A stretch of DNA of 12,542 bases from Isohypsibius dastychi (taxonomy: Eukaryota; Tardigrada; Eutardigrada; Parachela; Isohypsibiidae): NCBI GenBank assembly GCA_034696485.1, contig JAQIWT010001098.1, positions 1-12,542 of the forward strand, given 5' to 3'. Positions 7,597-12,542 of the stretch are shown here, piece after piece; within the stretch, counting starts at the first letter, position 1, and every line of letters starts with the position of its first letter. A program made the position numbers and the translations under genes. The notes beneath the pieces are model-generated. The model searched no databases and had not been told where the DNA came from. It worked only from the letters and a program-made list of their open reading frames with translations.

Positions 7597-7625
7597 GTTT
7601 TTGAACTATCATGGGATGACCTTAC

Positions 7626-7650
7626 TTAGTACCTGGTAGCCTGGTACTAA
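7626..7650. repeat. 8-bp stem-loop with 9-nt loop
   Basis: Arms TTAGTACC (7626-7633) and GGTACTAA (7643-7650) are perfect complements; the loop is TGGTAGCCT, which partly repeats the CTGGTA of the flanks. The stem is short and could be chance or a binding site. Confidence 0.45.
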
Positions 7651-7800
7651 AGCTTTTGTTCTTTGAGGTGGACACTGGCCTCTAAAACTCGATATTTCAT
7701 TCCGACGTGTAACAAGCAATCGCAGAACAACTGCCAGATGTTCATTGAGACCTGAACTTCCACAAGATTCGGCCTACGGTAGGCATAATTGAGTTGAAAT

Positions 7801-8100
7801 TCATGTGGCCAATGGTACTGCGATACTTCTTAAAGAAATGCAGAATGGACCACAAGATCGCGAGGCAAAAACCCTCTCATGACCATCATGGTTTTTTCTG
7901 CATTGATTCAAATCTTGAAAGTTACACAATCGTCCTGGCGGAACTATCACATTGGTATTAGAGTGCATGTCACATTCAACCGTCTGCGTACAACAAATGT
8001 CAGCGTTTTCTTGAGCCCCAAAAACCTCTCTGAACAAATTCGAACAAAAGCCGTGGTGAAAGCACACTGTGCACAGGGCAGAGTAGCGTATTGTTATCAC
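7801..8100 (-). CDS. Cysteine-rich open frame, possible exon or decayed gene
   Basis: A minus-strand frame of about 99 codons contains 11 cysteines, with segments such as CFHHGFCSNLF, ICCTQTVECD and SCGPFC. There is no convincing ATG; an acceptor-like CTGTGCACAG ends at 8067, so this may be a terminal exon beginning at 8066. A possible preceding exon (about 8190-8135, with QICQRWQSVADN) would join in phase through an 80-90 bp intron, but I could not build a complete gene or find a signal peptide. The cysteine density resembles small secreted disulfide-rich domains; I recognise no family. It could be a relict of a secreted protein gene or a chance frame. Confidence 0.3.
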   Translation of the reverse strand: MITIRYSALCTVCFHHGFCSNLFREVFGAQENADICCTQTVECDMHSNTNVIVPPGRLCNFQDLNQCRKNHDGHERVFASRSCGPFCISLRSIAVPLAT

Positions 8101-8557
8101 GTAGAATGCACGAGATCATAAATGGAAATCTCTGGTTAATCCCTGCGCACCATTATCGGCCACGGACTGCCAACGCTGGCAGATTTGGACTGCAACCGGA
8201 AGGACGAATCAGATCTGCTCTTGGTTGCCCAAAAAATCCATCTATTGATCATGTGTGTTAACACGTCAGTGGTCAAAGCTACTTGCATCACTTTGTGTTA
8301 CTCTTCAAGCCAACAATCGACATTTGTATCGAACGCGCTGTCCTGCATCCTAAAATCGCAGCCACTGCGTTGAAGTAAACTTTTATGCCAATTACGCGGA
8401 AGTGCTATTCTCGTCACGGGCCAACCTCATTATTTATTTGGAAACCCCCCGGTTTTATCAAGATGTCCAGCCCAGTTACCCATCTGAAGATGCGCATATC
8501 ACTTGTGACTTGACCGTTGCTCGATAAACATCTTCCTCATTTTAAAGAAATCCAATC
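8101..8557. other. Region upstream of the CAP gene
   Basis: No complete gene is visible. A plus-strand frame at 8185-8373 and short minus-strand Cys-containing segments (for example SGCDFRMQDSAFDTNVDC at about 8366-8313) are open, but no gene model joining them holds together. The last 100 bp probably contain the promoter and leader of the CAP gene; no TATA box is obvious. Confidence 0.35.
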
Positions 8558-10936
8558 ATGAAGATGCCGTATATTGAAAAAACATTCGCTCAGGTCATTA
8601 TTCTTTGGAATTACTGCGTAATAATTCGTAAGTCCAAAAAGAGAGACCTGTATGTAATAAATGCGTTGAGATTCACTTTTGTGGTTTAGTTGGCGGAGAC
8701 CTCAACGTTTCTGAGGTCGCCGTATCTGCGCTCCAGCACCAAAGTGTCCCTTCGGAACTGAGTTCGATATTTCTGTCACTGACTGCTCCATCTTGGATAA
8801 TAAGAGCCACGTCAAACATCACAACAGAAAATGGCACGACCAAGCTGAACTGGTATGCCATGAACAATCAAGCTGACTTGATTCCCTTCCTAACCAATCA
8901 ATCTCAACATTTGACAATCGACTCCATTGCTGAAATCTCCATAAAAGATCATGTTTTATCACCAGCTCGTTTGATAACAGAGGTCACGACAACACATGGC
9001 TCGACGACGACAGAGATCAAACTGAACAAAACAGAGAGTTCTCTGGACAACGGAACGGATGTTATGGTTGTTGGTGAGAAGCCCACAACTGTCAGACCTG
9101 AGAAGCACATGCACGACTATCCGCATTGTGGGACTCTGGCACCATTCCACGAGAATGACAGCAGAACATGGTCACTGGAACCTGATGGCGTCAGCGACCT
9201 CGATGGAATTCCAGATCACCAGCTGGACGCTCGAAAGTACGAGCAAGTCGCGAATTTTACGCTTCGGAAACATAATTGCGTTCGAAGTCTGGTTGAGCCA
9301 GCTGCAGGGAATATGTTGAAAATGGAGTGGAATGAGGAAGCTGCGCAACAAGCCCAGGACTGGGCGGATCTGTGCGATTATCAACACAGTAATGAGACAA
9401 ACCGGACAACGTCCAGTAAGTACATTTTTGCTCAGAGTCAGTCATGTAGAAGAAAAGAGCAAGGCTTTGAACCAAAGTCCTGTATGAGGCAGCGATCACC
9501 ATTTGCGAGATCGGTCAGACTCTCTTGTTCAGGATATGCACTTACCGGTTTGCGCTCTTACCCCACGATCACTTCCCCCTTCGCAATTACATCAACGTTG
9601 TTTGTCCTGCGTAAGAAACTTTCTGAAGTGAACCAGAACTGCTGTAAATATTGACAAATATGGTAGTTATTGAATTTTTTCGGGCTTTTGAAAATTCACC
9701 AATTCATCGTTCTAATTTTTAAATTCAAACGCTGGCCATGAAAAACGGCGTTACACGAATGACACCACAGAAAAAGTCACATGAAGATGGCCAAAAAACT
9801 AAGTAGCAATCAAAGGCAAAAAAACAATTCACTGACATCCCACACAAAATCTTTTAAAAAAGGATATCGTTCCCTTTCTCGCAGTGGCTGCATAATCTCC
9901 CGATCAGCAGTGTGATCTTAGCACTGAGGACTGCGGGGGCTATTGGCTGCTCCGTCACCGGCCTGACCTGGTGGACCCCTCTCTAACAACCAGGATGCAC
10001 CGCTTACGCAGGCGTACCCTTGTTTACAATCGGCATGCTAAGGCACCACCTAATATCGAAGAAACCACAACAGTGACTCCCCCACGATCAGAGTTCGATA
10101 TCCAAGCCCCCCGTTGGGTTACAGCTGGCCCGTTACACCAGCCGGCAAATGTTAGCAAAATCTTCACCCTACCGCGTGAAAAAACTTTTTACATTCAAAT
10201 CTCAACTTTTTGCCCCGATTTGAATTTCAGAATAACTTTTTGATTATTTTCAGATTTCGCATGTGGTCAAAACATTGCCTACACAACACCTTGGCCGTTC
10301 AGTTGGAATTCAGTTATCAACATGTGGTTCAGCGAACGGTTGAACTACACATATGGCCAAGAAAATGATTTACATGTTGTAGGGCATTACACTGCGGTAA
10401 AAAAAATTGGAAATTTGAAATCTGAGTTATTTATGTTTTATCTTTCCGGCAGATGGTATGGGCGACAACTTTCCAGTTGGGATGCGCCTACAAAGACTGC
10501 GGAGGATGGCATTTTTACGTGTGCCATTATTGTCCCAAGTACAAAAAAACGAACGCAAAAAATACAAGGAAGAATTTATTAGAATTATAAAATTAAATTT
10601 TCACTGATGAAACATTACTTCATTTCCGGTTCAAACTTAGTTTTTCAGCGGAAATGTTGGAGACCTCAGCTCGCCGTACAAAACAGGAAAACCCTGCGAA
10701 AAATGTCCAGATGCTTGCGAGGGAGGCTTATGCAGTAAGTGATAGTCAAAACTCCGCAATTTTCCGTTGAATTACACATCCCATTAATTCCAGCCAATAA
10801 ATGCCTACACACCAATTTATATTCAAATTGTGATGACATGGAATCGAAATACAAAATTTGCTCCAGCAAATTCCAAGATCACTTGGCCGGACATTGTAAG
10901 GCAACTTGTTTGTGCCGCGGAGCCATCTATGGATAA
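8558..10936 (+). CDS. Secreted CAP-domain protein with ShK-like C-terminal module
   Basis: Six exons, 8558-8627, 8690-9415, 10254-10396, 10453-10538, 10649-10734 and 10794-10936, all join in phase and give 417 residues; introns are 62, 838, 56, 110 and 59 bp. Exon 1 and the start of exon 2 encode a hydrophobic signal peptide (about residues 9-25). Residues 26 to about 200 are a Thr/Ser-rich region with N-glycosylation sites and no recognised domain. The CAP domain (about 210-350) has HNCVR (His218), CGQNIAY, the CAP1 signature GHYTAMVW (interrupted by an intron) and the CAP2 signature [12 protein letters not shown]. The hinge [16 protein letters not shown] leads to a six-cysteine ShK/CRISP-like module (about 374-411) ending KATCLC; its last spacing is C-x3-C-x-C rather than the usual C-x3-C-x2-C. 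The usual Glu of the GENI motif is Gln. CAP proteins act outside the cell in sterol or lipid binding, immunity and host interaction; the role here is unknown. Confidence 0.93.
9416..10253 (+). other. Long intron 2 of the CAP gene with an internal open frame
   Basis: This 838-bp intron is 8-15 times longer than the gene's other introns. It interrupts the CAP domain between the [11 protein letters not shown] segment and the CGQNI motif, and no CAP sequence is missing between them. Inside it, a plus-strand frame is open from 9896 to a stop at 10241-10243, with protein-like stretches [19 protein letters not shown] and [17 protein letters not shown] in DNA visibly richer in G and C than the rest of the intron. 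It does not fit the phase of the upstream CAP exon, so it is not an ordinary alternative exon of that gene. Hairpins CAGTGT/GCACTG (about 9908-9926) and CCTGGT/ACCAGG (about 9967-9994) lie in the same block. It may be an inserted fragment, a nested gene piece or chance. Confidence 0.4.
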
Positions 10937-11201
10937 TCAAGCACTTCCGGTTGCAGCAGAAACAACTCAAAATCAAAACCAGATTTTCAAGTTTTTGTTT
11001 TTTTCATTTTCAGTTAATTAGGAAAGTGTACATACAATCTTATTAAAAAAGGAGAATCAGTTCAGGTATTTCAAGAACCGGGTTGATTGAAAAGAAAAGT
11101 CAAACGGAAATGAACGCAAAAGTTTGACCTGACCGCTCGATAAATCCCAGCCATTTGTTTTCGTTCCACTTGGCATTTCTGCGATTACCATATCACGTCC
11201 A
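10937..11201. other. Convergent 3' region between CAP gene and CCDC124
   Basis: The CAP gene (+) and CCDC124 (-) converge here with 265 bp between stop codons. A TTATTAAAAA tract at about 11040 gives an AATAAG-like signal on the minus strand and could serve CCDC124 polyadenylation. No canonical AATAAA is seen for the CAP transcript. Confidence 0.4.
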
Positions 11202-12351
11202 TCAATCAGAGTCCTCCTGGGACCGCGCTTCAGCTTTGGTGGCGTTGAATTTCTGAATGGGTCGATTGAAGGGATTTTCCGGGGATTTCTGCCATTGAGT
11301 TTTGAGGAGTTGCTTGAGTTGAGAGAGACGGAAGCTGGGATACTCCTCCTTGAGTTTCGGAAGTTCGCGCTCTTCGAATGTCATGTAGGCAGCTTTCGCA
11401 CGCTTCTCGGGATGTTTATCCGCATCATCGGAAATTCTGAAAAAAACCCGATTATATTCAAGCTACAACCGACATTCGAGAAAAAAAAATACGAAAATTA
11501 ATAGAATTAAATTGATCATTTATGCTACGATAATAAATAATTCTCAATGCTCTTCCAGAGCTTGGTTAAATAAAATAAATGAAACATTTTTCGAGAAGAA
11601 TAAATAACAAACGTTTTCAAGATTGATAAAAACATACCCGAGCACTCCGAGAGCTTCTTCCACTCCACGTGCAACATGTCCATCACCTTGAACTCGGTTG
11701 GGATTTTCTGGGAGTAATTCCTCGTCATTCTGAACCACGATTCCTTTTTCTTTCGGCTTGGATTTCGCTGCAAAGCAAACCGGAAGTTGAGAATTTGTGA
11801 TCCAATGAAAACGGTAATTCAGGTCGACGTCTTCCCAGAATCCGAAACTCTTCTCAAATTAGGTTGTTCAAGTTGAATAATTAATTATCACACATGGAAT
11901 CCCATGAAAGATCTCCTTGTTGATTAATTTTTACCTTGTAATTTGGCGAGATTTTCCCGTTCAGTTGCTGAGTCGATGTGAGCTTTGGTAACTTTAGAAA
12001 CCGATGGCTTGGCGCTTTTCAGCGAGTTCATTTCTTCCTCAAATAATTTCTCACGTTCCAGTTTTCGTTGAAGAGCATCGTGAGCTTTCTTCTCCTTGTC
12101 TTCCTACGATAAAAGCAGAATAAAATTTCCTGCTTGTCTGGAAAAAAAACTTGCCTTTTCCACGAAAACATTGTTAAAATCCGACGTTGACTTACCTTCC
12201 GTTCTTGTTTTCGAGCAACCAATTTGTCGTTATCTTCCCATAATTTATCCTCTTCATCTTTTTCCTTCTTTTGACGCTTGTCGTTTTCAACAGCATCTTT
12301 CCGAGCTCGAGCCTCCACTGCTTTAGAGTTTTCTCCCATCTTCTTCGGCAT
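11202..12351 (-). CDS. CCDC124: CCDC124 orthologue, ribosome-associated coiled-coil protein
   Basis: Four minus-strand exons, 12351-12196, 12103-11935, 11767-11638 and 11436-11202, join in phase to 229 residues (human about 223). The N-terminus MPKKMGENSKAVEARARKDA matches the family start MPKKxxGEN. Residues 10 to about 85 are a highly charged Lys/Glu/Arg coiled coil including LWEDNDKLVARKQERK. A linker with SKVTKAHID and LLPENPNRVQGDGHVARGVE-type sequence (about 90-150) follows. The C-terminal HMG-box-like part has HPEKRAKAAYMTFEERELP, the diagnostic RLSQLKQLLKTQWQKSPENP (from 188) and a final FNA. The family (yeast Lso2) binds the 60S/40S interface of idle or recovering ribosomes; human CCDC124 also acts at the cytokinetic midbody. 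I chose the ATG at 12351 because it matches the conserved start and the upstream in-frame codon is TTG. Introns are 92, 167 and 201 bp. Confidence 0.96.
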
Positions 12352-12381
12352 TTTCAAGTACTCCGACGATAGTGCACCAAA

Positions 12382-12450
12382 CTGAAAATTTACAGAAGAC
12401 CGGACGATGTCAAAGAGGCGAATTCGAGAAGATTCAGAAACACGATTTAC
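12382..12450 (-). other. Probable 5'UTR intron or trans-splice acceptor of CCDC124
   Basis: An acceptor AAATTTTCAG ends at 12382, leaving a 30-nt leader before the ATG. A donor-like CTT|GTAAAT at 12450 would define a 69-bp leader intron. The same acceptor could instead receive a spliced leader. Confidence 0.45.
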
Positions 12451-12497
12451 AAGACAGAAGAACGAAATTAGGAAAATGAAAACAAACTGGAAAATGC

Positions 12498-12520
12498 GGG
12501 GGGGGGGGGGGGGGGGGGGG
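12498..12520. repeat. Homopolymer run of 23 G
   Basis: Twenty-three consecutive G on the plus strand (C on the coding strand of CCDC124) lie between the TATA-like box and the gene. Runs this long are unstable and often misassembled, so its length should not be trusted. Confidence 0.9.
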
Positions 12521-12524
12521 TGGG

Positions 12525-12531
12525 TTTTATA
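12525..12531 (-). promoter_or_regulatory. TATA-like box upstream of CCDC124
   Basis: The minus strand reads TATAAAA here, about 175 nt upstream of the CCDC124 ATG, immediately before the C run. If it works as a TATA box, transcription would start at or just after the homopolymer, and the leader would contain the 69-bp intron. Confidence 0.35.
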
Positions 12532-12542
12532 ACAAAAAAACC

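Larger units (their letters stand above)
7381..7800. other. LENG1 upstream region, no gene seen
   Basis: This should contain the LENG1 promoter. No TATA box is apparent in the first 150 bp, consistent with a housekeeping promoter. Two perfect inverted repeats lie further out: CAATCAAAT/ATTTGATTG at 7566-7596 with a 13-nt loop, and TTAGTACC/GGTACTAA at 7626-7650 with a 9-nt loop. No protein-like frame is seen. Confidence 0.4.

Noticed and set aside
8355-8372. 12-nt string shared with 9880-9891 on the opposite strand, hinting at a dispersed repeat
   Set aside because: The match does not extend beyond about 12 nt, which is expected by chance in a window this long.
9880-9995. snRNA (U4- or U1-like) or Pol III SINE in the CAP intron
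   Set aside because: A GCAGTGGC start, an A-box-like string and short hairpins suggested it, but the remaining conserved positions, the Sm site and the B-box spacing do not fit.
10453-10582. CAP gene ending at the in-frame stop after exon 4
   Set aside because: Splicing at 10538 restores the CPNGN motif in phase and leads into the conserved hinge and ShK-like module, so the read-through end is intronic.
11525-11773. Minus-strand frame read as its own protein
   Set aside because: This is CCDC124 exon 3 in the wrong frame, running on into the intron.

Overview
The window is eukaryotic nuclear DNA from a small-genome invertebrate, most likely an ecdysozoan such as a nematode or a tardigrade. 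Coding segments are broken by introns, mostly 55-200 bp, with GT..AG ends. A Tyr-rich protein with a peritrophin-type chitin-binding domain points to a chitinous cuticle, and a secreted CAP protein ends in an ShK-like six-cysteine module. The 3' splice sites are often pyrimidine-rich (TTTTCAG) but not strictly so (GACCAG, CGGCAG, TATAG), so I do not choose between the two phyla. I assembled five multi-exon or compact genes by hand: protein-like junctions kept phase, and homology was judged from remembered family features, without any database search.

Layout. 1-600 holds an inverted-repeat element and two clusters of a roughly 21-bp minisatellite. 1110-1283 (+) is a 57-aa protein with a doubled Asn/Pro/Tyr motif. 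1776-2573 (-) is a three-exon secreted chitin-binding cuticle protein with a TATA box upstream. 2700-3989 looks non-coding. 3990-4595 (-) is a disordered basic/acidic protein with a D-box-like motif; securin is a tentative suggestion, and possible upstream exons reach about 5015. 5394-7380 (-) is a confident five-exon LENG1 orthologue whose 767-bp last intron holds an opposite-strand small ORF and three evenly spaced ATCGAT sites. 7381-8557 is mostly unassigned, with a Cys-rich minus-strand open frame at 7801-8100. 8558-10936 (+) is a six-exon secreted CAP protein with an ShK-like tail; its 838-bp second intron holds a further open frame. 11202-12351 (-) is a confident four-exon CCDC124 orthologue, with a TATA box and a 23-base G run upstream at the window edge.

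The genes do not form a pathway. Two are conserved intracellular housekeeping genes (LENG1, a CIR_N-domain nuclear protein; CCDC124, a ribosome-associated protein), two are secreted proteins (cuticle and CAP/ShK), and two are small or lineage-specific proteins. I found no rRNA, convincing tRNA, CRISPR array or recognisable transposase.
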